34,169 bases of DNA from Kiloniella laminariae DSM 19542 (GCF_000374005.1 NZ_KB893169.1:5388-39556), one strand, 5' to 3'. Positions 1 through 9,645 are shown, numbered from the stretch's first letter. The notes: generated from the sequence alone by a model not told the origin. Numbers and translations are program-made.

Positions 1-985
1 GGACCGCACGAACAACCGAACCAGCTTCAACAGAACGGGCAAAGATACCAAAACCGGAACCGCGGAAAGCTTCTGTCACATCGCTGATGATGATCGGGTT
101 ACGCAGATCAGGTTTGTCAGATCCATACTTCGCCATTGATTCTGCATAGGGAATACGAACGAAAGGATAAGGTGTTACTTTGCGGCCATCGGCAAATTCT
201 TCGAACACATCATGCAACACCGGCTCAATCGCGTTAAAAACGTCGTCCTGTGTCACATAGCTCATTTCAAAATCGAGCTGGTAAAATTCACCCGGAGAGC
301 GATCGGCACGGCTGTCCTCATCACGGAAACAGGGTGCAATCTGGAAATAACGGTCAACACCACCGACCATCAACAGCTGCTTGAACATCTGCGGAGCCTG
401 CGGCAAGGCATAGAACTTGCCAGGATGGATACGACTTGGCACCAGAAAGTCCCGCGCCCCTTCAGGGCTGGATGCGGTAAGAATGGGGGTCTGGATTTCC
501 TGAAAATTCTGCTCGATCATCCGGCGACGCAGCGATGCAATCACGTTCGAACGCAGCTTCAGTTTCTTGACCATCTTCTCGCGACGCAAGTCCAGATACC
601 GATAGCGCAAACGGGTTTCTTCACCCGCATCTTCATCAGAGTTTACCTGTAGCGGCAAAACATCGGCCCGGGACTGAATGGTCAGCTCCTGGGCCCGGAT
701 TTCAATTTCGCCGGTCGGCAATGTCGGGTTTACAGTCTCTGCGGTTCGGGCAACAACTTCACCCGTGATTGTAATCACAGATTCAACACGTGTACCTTCC
801 AGTTCCAGGAATAGCGGGCTGGATACATCGACGACACACTGGGTGATACCGAAACTGTCGCGCAGATCCACAAAAAGAAGCTGTCCGTGATCGCGCTTGC
901 GGTGAACCCAACCGGAAAGACGTACCTGCTGGCCCTTGTCTGAAAGGCGCAGTGCTGCACAGTTATGGGAACGATAAGGATGCAT
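1..985 (-). CDS. aspS: Aspartyl-tRNA synthetase (class II), N-terminal part, cut by window edge
   Basis: Charges tRNA-Asp (or tRNA-Asp/Asn in non-discriminating forms) with aspartate in the cytosol. Read from the ATG at 985, the protein begins [20 protein letters not shown] and shows the N-terminal OB-fold anticodon-binding domain ([21 protein letters not shown]). The start of the class II catalytic domain follows (YLDLRR, then FLVPSR and [15 protein letters not shown]), with motif 2 at [20 protein letters not shown]. About 328 codons are present; the family is usually near 590 residues, so the C-terminal half lies beyond base 1. Divergent from rnd, with a 344-base spacer that holds a long hairpin. 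Identification is secure; whether it is discriminating cannot be told from this part. Confidence 0.96.
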   Translation of the reverse strand, partial: MHPYRSHNCAALRLSDKGQQVRLSGWVHRKRDHGQLLFVDLRDSFGITQCVVDVSSPLFLELEGTRVESVITITGEVVARTAETVNPTLPTGEIEIRAQELTIQSRADVLPLQVNSDEDAGEETRLRYRYLDLRREKMVKKLKLRSNVIASLRRRMIEQNFQEIQTPILTASSPEGARDFLVPSRIHPGKFYALPQAPQMFKQLLMVGGVDRYFQIAPCFRDEDSRADRSPGEFYQLDFEMSYVTQDDVFNAIEPVLHDVFEEFADGRKVTPYPFVRIPYAESMAKYGSDKPDLRNPIIISDVTEAFRGSGFGIFARSVEAGSVVRAV

Positions 986-1329
986 GATATTTCCTTTGGC
1001 ATTAGCTTCGGTATTAAAGCAGAAACAGGGATCGACCAGATTTCCTTCAGTTGCAGAGTAACCATCTTCCCCAAGAGAGAAAGGCCCCTGTTCAACACAG
1101 GATTTCGGCAGCTGATTCGGCGTCTTTGACAAAGCCTGAATATTTCCGTTGGAAAAAGGCATTCACAGCGGCTTTTGTCAAGGTATTGGCTGGCACCTTT
1201 GAGATAAAGCGCAACAAAAAAAGACAATAAACAGCCACAAAAACCTCAGGACCTGAAAAATCGAACTGGAATCGAGGCTTTTCAACATTGCCCTTTCTAA
1301 GCAGGAAACAGCCAAGTATAGTCGGGCCC
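986..1329. other. aspS-rnd divergent spacer with a long imperfect hairpin
   Basis: No credible gene in 344 bases. The main structure is an imperfect inverted repeat at 1126-1181. The outer arms TTGACAAAGCC (1126-1136) and GGCTTTTGTCAA (1170-1181) pair over 11 bp with one bulged T. Inside are GAAT/ATTC and TTTCC-gtt-GGAAA pairings. No T-run follows on either strand, so it is not a classical terminator. A TATAGT hexamer at 1317-1322 lies just before the rnd start. Confidence 0.5.
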
Positions 1330-2481
1330 ATGACCCTGATTACATCCAGCCAAGAACTTTCGGACCTCTGCAAGGAACTTGCAAAATCCGAAGTCATTAC
1401 AGTAGACACAGAGTTTCTTCGCGACCAGACCTACTGGCCGAAGCTCTGTCTGGTACAACTTGCCGATGCAAACCACTTTGCCGCGGTTGATGTTCTTGCA
1501 CCGGACATAGAGCTTGAACCTCTGTACGATCTGATGCGAAACTCCGCTGTGTTGAAGGTTTTTCATTCTGCCCGACAGGATCTCGAGATTTTCTATCTCC
1601 TGATGGATGAAGTGCCTCAGCCTTTGTTTGATACCCAGCTTGCAGCAATGGTTTGTGGTTTTGGCGACTCAATCGGCTACGATAATCTGGCCCGCCAGCT
1701 GATCAATCAGGAGATCGACAAATCAGCCCGCTTTGCCGATTGGTCCCGCCGCCCCTTAACGCCGAAACAGATTTCCTATGCGCTTTCGGATGTCACACAT
1801 CTGCGTGATATTTATGCCAAGCTTCGGGAACAGATAGATAAAAGTGGCCGGGAACACTGGCTACGCGAGGAGATGGCAATTCTTGAAAACCCCCAGACCT
1901 ATCAACAGGACCCAGACCGTTCCTGGCTGAGACTGAAAACCAGATCAAATGACCGCCGCTATCTGGCCATCCTTAAAGAACTCGCCGCCTGGCGGGAAAG
2001 AGAAGCCCAGCGCCGAAATACGCCGCGCAGCCGGGTCATCAAGGATGAGCAGCTTTACGACATCGCCTCGAACCGGCCAACGACGGCAAAGGATCTCGCG
2101 AAGACACGGGGTGTTTCTCCTGATATGGCCGATGGCCGTCTCGGGCGCGAAATCCTTGCTGCGATCGAGATTGCCATGCAACTGCCAAAAGCAGACTGCC
2201 CGGCACCAAAAGAACGACCCCCGCACAACAATGGCCTGGCTGCAATTGTTGACCTTCTCAAAGTCCTTCTGAAACAATGTTGTGATGAATATGATGTGGC
2301 TCAAAAACTGATCGCTAACGGCAGTGATCTGGAGCTGATTGCTTCTGATGACACTGCAGATGTGCCAGCACTTTCTGGGTGGCGGCGTGAAGTTTTTGGC
2401 GAAAAAGCTCTGCGCCTGAAACAAGGGCTCGTTGCACTGAGCATCAAGGATGGAAAGCTTGTTGTGGAGGATCTTGGGTAA
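1330..2481 (+). CDS. rnd: Ribonuclease D
   Basis: 3'-to-5' exoribonuclease that trims the 3' ends of tRNA precursors and other small structured RNAs. At 383 residues the length fits the family. The DEDD exonuclease domain comes first: VDTEF gives Asp26 and Glu28, FHSARQDLEIF gives the second Asp, and YALSDVTHLRDIY gives the Tyr/Asp pair of the DEDDy class. An HRDC domain follows (LAAWREREAQRRNTPRSRVIKDEQL, then RGVSP). I chose ATG 1330 rather than the in-frame ATG at 1288, because MTLITSSQEL matches the usual RNase D N-terminus and the 14 extra residues have no family counterpart. No good Shine-Dalgarno precedes 1330. The M23 peptidase gene overlaps its 3' end. Confidence 0.95.
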   Translation: MTLITSSQELSDLCKELAKSEVITVDTEFLRDQTYWPKLCLVQLADANHFAAVDVLAPDIELEPLYDLMRNSAVLKVFHSARQDLEIFYLLMDEVPQPLFDTQLAAMVCGFGDSIGYDNLARQLINQEIDKSARFADWSRRPLTPKQISYALSDVTHLRDIYAKLREQIDKSGREHWLREEMAILENPQTYQQDPDRSWLRLKTRSNDRRYLAILKELAAWREREAQRRNTPRSRVIKDEQLYDIASNRPTTAKDLAKTRGVSPDMADGRLGREILAAIEIAMQLPKADCPAPKERPPHNNGLAAIVDLLKVLLKQCCDEYDVAQKLIANGSDLELIASDDTADVPALSGWRREVFGEKALRLKQGLVALSIKDGKLVVEDLG

Positions 2482-3559
2482 CCGGAAGCCGGGTCGTTTC
2501 CGGCTTGGTTCCTTTTTTTTAGCCGGGTTGCCCTTATTATTATCAGGGACAGTTCACGCTGAAGAAGCAGTTCCCTTGCCTCCCCTGATCAATTTTCCTG
2601 TCGTTTGCGACACCTCCAAAGACTGCTTTATCCAGCATTACTTTGACTACGACCCCGGCCCGGAAGCCCTGGATCATACCTGCGGTATTCTAACCTATAA
2701 TGGCCATCAGGGGATCGATATCAGGGTTAGCTCCCCCCAGTGGATGGAAAAGGGCTTTCCGGTTATTGCCGCCGCCAAAGGAAAAGTTGAACTCACCAAA
2801 GACGGTGTACCTGACAGGGCTTTTAGCCAGGATGAAATTCGCTTGTCTCGCGGACTGGCGCCCAAGCCAAGTAATTCAGTTGTGATAAACCACGGGGATG
2901 GCTGGCGTACCCATTACGGGCACATGCGCCAGGGCAGTGTTATTGTCAAAGCCGGACAAGAAGTCTCACAGGGGGCCTTGCTCGGGCTCGTAGGGCTCTC
3001 CGGCTCAACCAGTTTCCCACATCTGCATTTTCATCTGTCCTACAAAGGCACCAATATCGACCCCTTTACAGGGTTAGAGGGCAAGGAAGGCTGCGAAGCC
3101 GCTGCGGAAGGACGCTCCTACTGGTCAGCAGATGCCAATGCCAAGTTGGGCTATAAATCTGGCGGTGTTTTCAAAACCGGATTTTCCGATCACTTCCCCA
3201 GATATGAAGAGCTTGAAACCGGAAATGTGGAAATCAACCAATACCCCCCTGGCACAAATGAATTCTACTTCTGGGTCAATCTCTGGGGTATCCGCAAGGG
3301 AGATCAGGAAGAATTCCGGGTCCGTTTGCCCGATGGAGATACCTATCAGAAAAGCGACAGCATCAAGATCAGCTCAGTCCAGGGCCTGCGCGGTTTTTTC
3401 TACAGCCGGAATATCCCTCTGCCGACAGGGGTCTATCACATAAACTACAAACTGCGCCGTCCGGGAAAACAGGATACACCGGACGTTATTATCAACATTG
3501 ATGATACAATGGAAATTTTACCACAGCCGAGCATTTTCACCCGGCCTCCGGACGAATAG
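2474..3559 (+). CDS. Secreted M23-family (LytM-type) peptidase
   Basis: Probable periplasmic zinc peptidase or peptidase-like protein acting on peptidoglycan. The metal-site motifs are present: NGHQGID (His78 and Asp82, numbered from TTG 2474) and the HxH motif in FPHLHFHLSY (His183, His185), with TNIDPFTG just after. A C-terminal beta-rich domain of about 130 residues follows (from about NQYPPGTNEFYFWVN) and I do not recognise it. Start choice: TTG at 2474 lies 3 bases after GGAGG (2466-2470) and gives a compact signal peptide ending TVHA before EEAVPLPP. The ATG at 2450 would add eight residues. Either way it overlaps the rnd stop, so the two genes are probably cotranscribed. It ends 40 bases from the convergent ppk. 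Confidence 0.88.
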   Translation: MGNRKPGRFRLGSFFLAGLPLLLSGTVHAEEAVPLPPLINFPVVCDTSKDCFIQHYFDYDPGPEALDHTCGILTYNGHQGIDIRVSSPQWMEKGFPVIAAAKGKVELTKDGVPDRAFSQDEIRLSRGLAPKPSNSVVINHGDGWRTHYGHMRQGSVIVKAGQEVSQGALLGLVGLSGSTSFPHLHFHLSYKGTNIDPFTGLEGKEGCEAAAEGRSYWSADANAKLGYKSGGVFKTGFSDHFPRYEELETGNVEINQYPPGTNEFYFWVNLWGIRKGDQEEFRVRLPDGDTYQKSDSIKISSVQGLRGFFYSRNIPLPTGVYHINYKLRRPGKQDTPDVIINIDDTMEILPQPSIFTRPPDE

Positions 3560-3599
3560 CCCGCTTTGCGCCACTCTCCGGAATAATTATAGACCCATA

Positions 3600-5777
3600 C
3601 TATTTGTGCAGCTTTAACTGTGGTGCCTCGGATGTGCCCTTGATGGCGGATCCCCGACCTGAAAGAGAAGGGTTGGTCATAAAGAAATTGTGAGCAGAGA
3701 AACCATCTTCAACACGGGGCTCTCTTTCATAGCTTCCATTTGCCTTCAGTTCCCAGGACTGGGCACTGTCATTCAGGGTCGCAATCATGACCTGTTCCAG
3801 AACCTGCTGATGGACCGTGGGGTTCTCGATCGGGACAAAGCTTTCGACCCGACGATCAAGATTTCGCGGCATCCAGTCAGCTGAAGAAATGAAAACCTTG
3901 TTTTGCCGCGACGGAACTTCATGCCCATCGCCGAAGACAACAATCCGCCCATGTTCAAGAAAGCGGCCCACGACACTTTTAACCCGTATGTTTTCGGACA
4001 AACCGGGCACCCCCGGACGCAAACAGCAGATACCACGAACAACCAGTTCAATCGAGACACCAGCCTGGGATGCCAGATAAAGGTGATCAATCACCTGACG
4101 ATCAACCAAAGCATTCATCTTGGCCCAGATCGTGGCAGGCTTCCCTTCCTTGGCCAGTTCCGTTTCCCGGTCAATATAGCTCAACAACCTCTCTCGGAAG
4201 GTAAGCGGGGCATAGACCACCTTTTCCATTGGCCGGGGCTTCGCATATCCGGTGATAAAATTGAACAACTTGGCTGTATCCCGACAAAGTGCCGGATCAC
4301 AACTAAAAAAGGAAAGATCAGTATAGATCTTTGCTGTAATCGGGTGATAGTTACCCGTTCCATAATGCACATAGGAACGCAGATTCTTGCCTTCCCGACG
4401 CACCACCAGCGACAGCTTTGCATGGGTTTTCAGCTGAATAAAACCATAGATGACCTGCACACCGGCCCGTTCCATGTTTCGCGCCCAGCGGATATTCCTT
4501 TCCTCATCAAAGCGGGCCTTCAACTCGACCAATGCCGTGACTGACTTTCCTCTTTCCGCCGCTTCGATCAAAGCCTTGACGATCGGAGAATCTTCACTGG
4601 TCCGATAAAGTGTCTGTTTAATCGATACCACAGCCGGATCACTGGCAGCCTGACGAACGAATTGAACAACAACATCAAAACTTTCATAGGGGTGATGAAC
4701 CAGCAGATCTTTCTCCCGGATCGCAGCAAAACAGTCCCCCCCGAACTCGCGAATACGTTCGGGAAAACGCGGTGTATAGGGTGGGAACACCAGATCCGGG
4801 CGATCTTTAACAATCAGTCGTTTGGTATCCACCAACCCCAGCAGGCCCTTCAGAACAAAAACCCTGTCCCGATCGACATCCAACTCTCGGGTCACAAAAG
4901 ATCGCAGATTTTTTGACATGGCAGCATCAATCGAAAGACGAATACAGCTCCCCCTCCGACGGCGCTTCAAAGCGCTTTCAAAAACCCGCACAAGATCCTC
5001 GGCTTCTTCTTCGACTTCAATATCGCTATCGCGCAACAAACGGAAATGCCCGACACTTTTCACCTCGAATCCCGGGAAAAGATAGGAGAGATGCAAACGG
5101 ATAATTTGCTCAAGCCTGATAAAACGATGGTGGTCTCCCGGCAGGCGAACAAACCGGTCGAGCTGTGATGGCATTGGAATCAGACCATTGATAAATTTGT
5201 CTTCTTCTTCATCCTCCAGTTCCAGAACCATGCAAAACCCCAGATTGGGAATAAAGGGGAACGGATGAGCCGGATCAATGGCGATCGGGGTCAATATGGG
5301 AAAAACCTGATCCTGGAAATATTTATCCAGCCATTGCAAATCAGCGGCATCAAGCTCGGTGGTTTTGACAAGGTCAAAATTAGCCCCACGCAACTCCCTG
5401 CTCAGAGCCGACCAGATTTCCTGCTGTCTGTGCATCAGCTTTGCCGCCCGCTCGTCAATCGCCTTCAACTGTCTTTGCGGTGTAAGGCCGTCCTGGCTGT
5501 GCGTATTTACATTGGCCTGTACCTGCCCCAATAGGCCGGCAACACGAACCATATAGAATTCATCCAGGTTCCCCGAAGAAATTGACAGGAAACGCAACCG
5601 TTCGAGGAGAGGGTGCGAGGGGTTACTCGCCTCCTGCAAAACCCTCTCGTTAAAGGCAATCCAGGAAAGTTCACGATTTATGAAGCGTTTGGGAGAATCT
5701 TCGGCAATCGACAAAACACAGTTCTTGTTTTCTGCACTATTCTCTTTAGAAGTTTCCTGAGCAACCTTGACGGGCAT
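3600..5777 (-). CDS. ppk: Polyphosphate kinase 1
   Basis: Reversibly transfers the gamma phosphate of ATP to a growing polyphosphate chain through a phosphohistidine intermediate, at the inner membrane or in polyphosphate granules. N-terminal domain [20 protein letters not shown], head domain, then the two catalytic C-terminal domains. The autophosphorylated histidine lies in [12 protein letters not shown] (His471 here, equivalent to His435 of E. coli). [15 protein letters not shown] and [17 protein letters not shown] are also typical. I prefer ATG 5777 (725 residues), which has GGAGAA about seven bases upstream; ATGs at 5801 and 5834 are in frame but lack a ribosome-binding site. Its usual partner ppx is absent on either side; an M23 peptidase and sixA are the neighbours. 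Confidence 0.95.
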   Translation of the reverse strand: MPVKVAQETSKENSAENKNCVLSIAEDSPKRFINRELSWIAFNERVLQEASNPSHPLLERLRFLSISSGNLDEFYMVRVAGLLGQVQANVNTHSQDGLTPQRQLKAIDERAAKLMHRQQEIWSALSRELRGANFDLVKTTELDAADLQWLDKYFQDQVFPILTPIAIDPAHPFPFIPNLGFCMVLELEDEEEDKFINGLIPMPSQLDRFVRLPGDHHRFIRLEQIIRLHLSYLFPGFEVKSVGHFRLLRDSDIEVEEEAEDLVRVFESALKRRRRGSCIRLSIDAAMSKNLRSFVTRELDVDRDRVFVLKGLLGLVDTKRLIVKDRPDLVFPPYTPRFPERIREFGGDCFAAIREKDLLVHHPYESFDVVVQFVRQAASDPAVVSIKQTLYRTSEDSPIVKALIEAAERGKSVTALVELKARFDEERNIRWARNMERAGVQVIYGFIQLKTHAKLSLVVRREGKNLRSYVHYGTGNYHPITAKIYTDLSFFSCDPALCRDTAKLFNFITGYAKPRPMEKVVYAPLTFRERLLSYIDRETELAKEGKPATIWAKMNALVDRQVIDHLYLASQAGVSIELVVRGICCLRPGVPGLSENIRVKSVVGRFLEHGRIVVFGDGHEVPSRQNKVFISSADWMPRNLDRRVESFVPIENPTVHQQVLEQVMIATLNDSAQSWELKANGSYEREPRVEDGFSAHNFFMTNPSLSGRGSAIKGTSEAPQLKLHK

Positions 5778-5908
5778 TAATTTCTCCGATTGATGTTTCA
5801 TCAGATCGCAACTGCAATATATCAAACGCTGCAAGTTGCTGGCTGGAAGTACAGTATAGAGTATGCTTCAAAGAAGACTAGGAACTTAATAATCTTGCCA
5901 TTGATAAG

Positions 5909-6433
5909 ATGAAAAATATGAAAACAATTTTTATAACCCGCCATGCTTCGACCCGCTCAGCCCAGCGGGGGCAGGAAGATATTGACCGGGAACTCACTCG
6001 AAAAGGGGAAACAGAGGCAGCATGGTTAGGTGAGCATCTCAGGGTACATAATGATATTCCTTCCCTGATTTTGGTCTCGGCAGCAAACCGCGCCAGAGAA
6101 ACCGCTATTCTCATCCGGGAAACTCTTATGCCGGAACTCCCGATCCAGACGGAAGATCAACTCTATCTTGCTCCGTCGGCACAAATTCTCAAGACCTTGC
6201 ATTCTTTGCCGGAAGACATCAATTCCGTTCTTCTTGTCGGGCACAATCCAGGATTAAGTGACTTTCTTCTCAAAGCAACAAACCAGTCTGGATTAAATAC
6301 AGAAACCCGCAACCGACTTTACCGCGGGCTGCCTCCAGCAGCCCTGGCCCGGCTCACAAGTACGGCCAGAGAATGGACAGATATTCTGCAAAACAATACC
6401 CGGATTGAGCAGATTTCCTATCCGGGAGAGTAG
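5909..6433 (+). CDS. sixA: SixA-type histidine phosphatase
   Basis: Small histidine-phosphatase-superfamily enzyme. E. coli SixA removes phosphate from phosphohistidine on Hpt domains and on the nitrogen-related phosphotransfer protein. The 174-residue protein has the catalytic RHA motif near the N-terminus (IFITRHASTRSAQRG), a basic and acidic patch DRELTRKGETEA, and the second catalytic histidine in LLVGHNPGLSDFL, all in SixA order. The first His is followed by Ala, as in many alphaproteobacterial members (RHA rather than RHG). The start may be ATG 5909 or ATG 5918; neither has a strong ribosome-binding site. It diverges from ppk across 131 bases and converges on hdaA. The substrate in this organism is not known. 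Confidence 0.82.
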   Translation: MKNMKTIFITRHASTRSAQRGQEDIDRELTRKGETEAAWLGEHLRVHNDIPSLILVSAANRARETAILIRETLMPELPIQTEDQLYLAPSAQILKTLHSLPEDINSVLLVGHNPGLSDFLLKATNQSGLNTETRNRLYRGLPPAALARLTSTAREWTDILQNNTRIEQISYPGE

Positions 6434-6489
6434 TTTATCCTGACGAAAGCAAAAGAATCTGCCAATTTATCAGCGCCCGTCACCAGAGT

Positions 6490-7179
6490 TTATTCACGGG
6501 TTTCCTTTTCCAGAATACCGCGGATAAAGGGAATGGTAATTTCCCGCTGGGATGCCAGGGATGCCTGATCCAGCGTTGAGACAATCTGCCGGGCCGCCTC
6601 AAATGAACGATCAAGCCGCAGCACCAGAAATCTGAGAACTTCCTTGCTGATCGTCAGCTGGCGATCATAGAAAAGCTTGACCAGTAAAGCTTCAAAGAGA
6701 AAATCATCCGGCAAGCCAAGGGCAAAAGCAGGCACAGCAGCAAGGCGCGATGCCAGATCTGGAAGCCCTACGGCCCAGCGTGCCGGAGCTTCCTGCCCGG
6801 TAAAAAGAAGATAACCCTTCTCTTCCCTGACATAATTATAAAGATGGAAAAGACGGCGTTGTAATTCGGAAGACTCTGTCAAGGCCAGGACAATGTCATC
6901 AACGACACAGTTGCGTTGCCCCGCCAAAAGAACGTCGGCATCCATTTCAGCCAGTCCCTCAGCCGTTACAAGAACTGCCGCACTGTCAGCCCGCCATACC
7001 TGGGCCAGATGGGTTTTACCACAGCCGGATGGCCCGTAAAAACCCATGGCATGTCCCGGCCAATCCGGCCAGCGGTCAATCCACGCAACAGCCACCTCAT
7101 TGCAGGGGGCAATAAGGAAATCCTCACGCCCCAGTGCAGGGCGGTGACCAAGGTCAAGGGGCAACTGTGAACTATCCAT
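6490..7179 (-). CDS. hdaA: HdaA, DnaA-related regulator of replication initiation
   Basis: Hda-family AAA+ protein; with the DNA-loaded sliding clamp it promotes hydrolysis of DnaA-bound ATP and so prevents re-initiation. At 229 residues it matches the short Hda form. A clamp-binding motif QLPLDL sits at residues 5-10, Walker A GPSGCGKTH at 49-57, and a Walker B-like VVDDIV follows. A sensor and lid region with LASRLAAVPAFAL and FLVLRLDRSFEAARQIV is present. The long DNA-binding domain of DnaA is missing, as expected. It lies 34 bases downstream of the AI-2E permease gene on the same strand, the conserved alphaproteobacterial order, and is probably the last gene of that operon. Confidence 0.9.
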   Translation of the reverse strand: MDSSQLPLDLGHRPALGREDFLIAPCNEVAVAWIDRWPDWPGHAMGFYGPSGCGKTHLAQVWRADSAAVLVTAEGLAEMDADVLLAGQRNCVVDDIVLALTESSELQRRLFHLYNYVREEKGYLLFTGQEAPARWAVGLPDLASRLAAVPAFALGLPDDFLFEALLVKLFYDRQLTISKEVLRFLVLRLDRSFEAARQIVSTLDQASLASQREITIPFIRGILEKETRE

Positions 7180-7213
7180 TACGAACAGGATCTTTGACTT
7201 TTGTTACAGGGTA

Positions 7214-8329
7214 TCAGGTGTTTTCGGTTGTTTCGGATTCATCCGGGGTAACATCCGGTATCACTGCGGGACGATTGATACCATAATAATACGTGCTGTC
7301 CATATATTGACTGAGGGCAAAACGGACCCCAACGCCAATGACCGCTGCAACCGGAACTGCCAGAAGAATACCCACAAAGCCGAACAGAGCTCCACCTGCC
7401 AGCAGCCCGAAAATCACCCAAACAGGGTGAAGACCTACCTTCTCGCCAACCAGTTTCGGTGTCAGGACATTACCTTCAAGAAACTGCCCGGCAAAGAAGA
7501 CAACGGTAACAATAATAACCGGAGTCCAGCTGTCAAACTGGAAAAAAGCCAGCCCAACCGAAAGCACCAGCCCGATACCTGCCCCAACAAAAGGAATGAA
7601 AGACAACAGCCCTGCGATCATTCCCAAAACCAGTCCAAATTTCAGACCGGAAAGGCTCAGGCCAAGCGCATAGAAAATTCCGAGGACGAGGCACACGGTT
7701 CCCTGCCCGCGGATAAATCCGGCCAACGTCGTATCAACCTGTCCTGCCAGTTTGCGGATGATCTCCAGGTTCGTCCGTGGAATATACCCGTCAACCTGAT
7801 CAACAATCCGGTCCCAGTCTCGCAGCAGATAAAAGGTGACAACCGGTGTAATCACCAGAAGTGACATCAGGTTGGCAAAGGCAACGCCCCCGTCAAGTAA
7901 TCCCGCAGCCAGACTGGAAAGCCACTTTGCACTGGATTTCAGGCCATCCCCGAAAACCGCTTCAAGCTTGGCCATATTGACGGGATCAACTCTGGTTTCA
8001 AGAATCAACAGAAACTTGTCAATCTGTCCGCGCGCCGCTTCCAGCAAACCAGGCAGGCTATGCAGCAGGTCGGCAATTTGTCCCACAATGACCGGAACCA
8101 GAAGCACCAGGGCAAGAAAAACCACCAGTAGAAAGGAAAAGGTCACGACGACCGTCGCCAGTGTCCGGGATAAGCCGACCTTTTCAAGGCGATCACAAAG
8201 CGGGTCCAGAAAATAGGCCACCGCCATTCCTGCAACAAAGGGCAAAAGAACTGACCGCAGGAAATAAACTGATATCAAAAAGACAATCAGCCCGATCACC
8301 CAGAAACGTAGTTGTTTTTCAGCAGTCAT
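7214..8329 (-). CDS. AI-2E family transporter / PerM-like permease
   Basis: Inner-membrane protein of the AI-2E transporter superfamily (TqsA/PerM/YhhT-like). The 371 residues begin with a hydrophobic pair (FWVIGLIVFLISVYFL, then LLPFVAGMAVAYFLDPLCDRL). A long amphipathic stretch follows (LLHSLPGLLEAARGQIDKFLLIL), then a cluster of membrane segments. The family hallmarks are FIPFVGAGIGLVLSV and LEGNVLTPKLVGEKVGLHPVWVIFGLLAGG. ATG 8329 follows a GGGGGA ribosome-binding site. It lies between a DUF2066 gene and hdaA, a conserved arrangement. What it transports is not established for most members, and transport of autoinducer-2 should not be assumed. Confidence 0.92.
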   Translation of the reverse strand: MTAEKQLRFWVIGLIVFLISVYFLRSVLLPFVAGMAVAYFLDPLCDRLEKVGLSRTLATVVVTFSFLLVVFLALVLLVPVIVGQIADLLHSLPGLLEAARGQIDKFLLILETRVDPVNMAKLEAVFGDGLKSSAKWLSSLAAGLLDGGVAFANLMSLLVITPVVTFYLLRDWDRIVDQVDGYIPRTNLEIIRKLAGQVDTTLAGFIRGQGTVCLVLGIFYALGLSLSGLKFGLVLGMIAGLLSFIPFVGAGIGLVLSVGLAFFQFDSWTPVIIVTVVFFAGQFLEGNVLTPKLVGEKVGLHPVWVIFGLLAGGALFGFVGILLAVPVAAVIGVGVRFALSQYMDSTYYYGINRPAVIPDVTPDESETTENT

Positions 8330-8376
8330 ATTCCCCCCAATACAGGACCCGGCTCAAACCTTCAGATCACCGTCAG

Positions 8377-8407
8377 ATATTCTTGGCTTCAAATATTCTT
8401 GGCTTCA
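8377..8407. repeat. Two tandem copies of a 16-base unit
   Basis: The 15-base word atattcttggcttca occurs at 8377-8391 and again at 8393-8407, a 16-base period, in the 89-base gap between the DUF2066 stop and the AI-2E permease start. It looks like a recent local duplication. Confidence 0.85.
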
Positions 8408-8418
8408 GATCTTTATCG

Positions 8419-9645
8419 TTACTGTGTGTTTTCCAGATTGATTTCCGAATCCGGTACGACGATTTCATCAATAACAGCTTCATTTTGCGCGGGAGCAGTT
8501 GCCCCTTGCCCTGGCTCTGGTAAGGAAAGCGTCTGGCTTGCAGCAGGTTTGTTAAGCAAACGAAGTTCCCACAAGCTCTGGGCATTAAGCAACAAAGCCA
8601 GGTCCTTTTGGGCCAGAGCCAGTGTCAGCTGTCTTTCATCGCCGACAAAATAAACATCCAGATTAACCATATCCCGTTTTAATGTCCGGGTATTCATTCG
8701 GTTGATCGCGGGAATATCCTGCAGACGATTGTTGATCAGAACCCAGTCCTGAAGCCCGTCGATAGGAACCTGGACCAGTATCCAGCGTTCAACACCGAAC
8801 TGCAGCAGATTTTCCTGCTTCCAGTCCTGCTGCAGCATACGGTCCAGAGACTGAGCCGCGCGTTGCAGCATCTGTCCGGCAGTTTCAGCTTCGGAACGTT
8901 TGACATCAAGACGATAGGTCCGGCCTTCGCCAAACTGCCCAACCCTTACGGCAGAAACCTTTGCGCTGTTTCCATTCTCAGACAGCTCTGCAACAGAAAT
9001 AAGGACATCACTGCTGCCATAGCGCGCAGAGAGATCCCACAAGCCTGGTTGTCCGCCCAGAGCCCCTCTGGCATCAACAAGAGAAATATCTTCCAGATCC
9101 CCCAGCGGCAGTGTCAGGGGTACCAGGCCGTTTGAGTCCTCCAGCCCGGACCAGGCAGTCCGCCAGTCGTTCCGGTCTCCCCACAAGAGGGATTCGCCCC
9201 CCCGGTTCTGGATTGGCAGAACCAGTACAGGCTTGCTGATTGTCTCAGCCAAAGCTGCTCCGGTGTTGCGCAAAAGTGTCCGAGTCTGCGATTCTTTAAA
9301 CCGCACGGTCATTTTTGCAATATATCTGACTGCCGAAGAGCGCTCTTCACTCAGGGAAATATCCAGTACATATCCCAGAGCATCTTTCGAGCTGAGCCGC
9401 GGCACCTTGCCAAGATCGGATTGAGGCACCAGGCGCTCGACCAAAATCTGAAAAGCCTTTTCATATCCCTGACTTAAAGCCTCGGCTTTGGCATCGGTAG
9501 CGGACTTTGCAGTGGCATCAACCGTTATATTACGGACAGTATAGACCTCGGGAACAGCCTGAGCTGTTCCGGCAAAAAGCCCGCTGGCAAGAGCGAAAAA
9601 TGAAACTAGAATACCTGCTGTGTAGAAAAAGCGGCGAAACCGCAT
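8419..9645 (-). CDS. DUF2066 domain-containing secreted protein
   Basis: Exported protein of unknown function. A Sec signal peptide is clear: MRFRRFFYTAGILVSFFALASGLFAGTAQA, with probable cleavage after AQA at residue 30. The mature part starts VPEVYTVRNITVDATAKSA and carries the DUF2066 pattern (AKAEALSQGYEKAFQILVERLV, YIAKMTVRF, LVLPIQNR). It lies directly upstream of the AI-2E permease gene and divergent from purM, the usual alphaproteobacterial context. The C-terminal 30 residues are Pro/Gln/Glu-rich and of low complexity. The work of this family is not known; periplasmic location is inferred from the signal peptide. Confidence 0.88.
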   Translation of the reverse strand: MRFRRFFYTAGILVSFFALASGLFAGTAQAVPEVYTVRNITVDATAKSATDAKAEALSQGYEKAFQILVERLVPQSDLGKVPRLSSKDALGYVLDISLSEERSSAVRYIAKMTVRFKESQTRTLLRNTGAALAETISKPVLVLPIQNRGGESLLWGDRNDWRTAWSGLEDSNGLVPLTLPLGDLEDISLVDARGALGGQPGLWDLSARYGSSDVLISVAELSENGNSAKVSAVRVGQFGEGRTYRLDVKRSEAETAGQMLQRAAQSLDRMLQQDWKQENLLQFGVERWILVQVPIDGLQDWVLINNRLQDIPAINRMNTRTLKRDMVNLDVYFVGDERQLTLALAQKDLALLLNAQSLWELRLLNKPAASQTLSLPEPGQGATAPAQNEAVIDEIVVPDSEINLENTQ

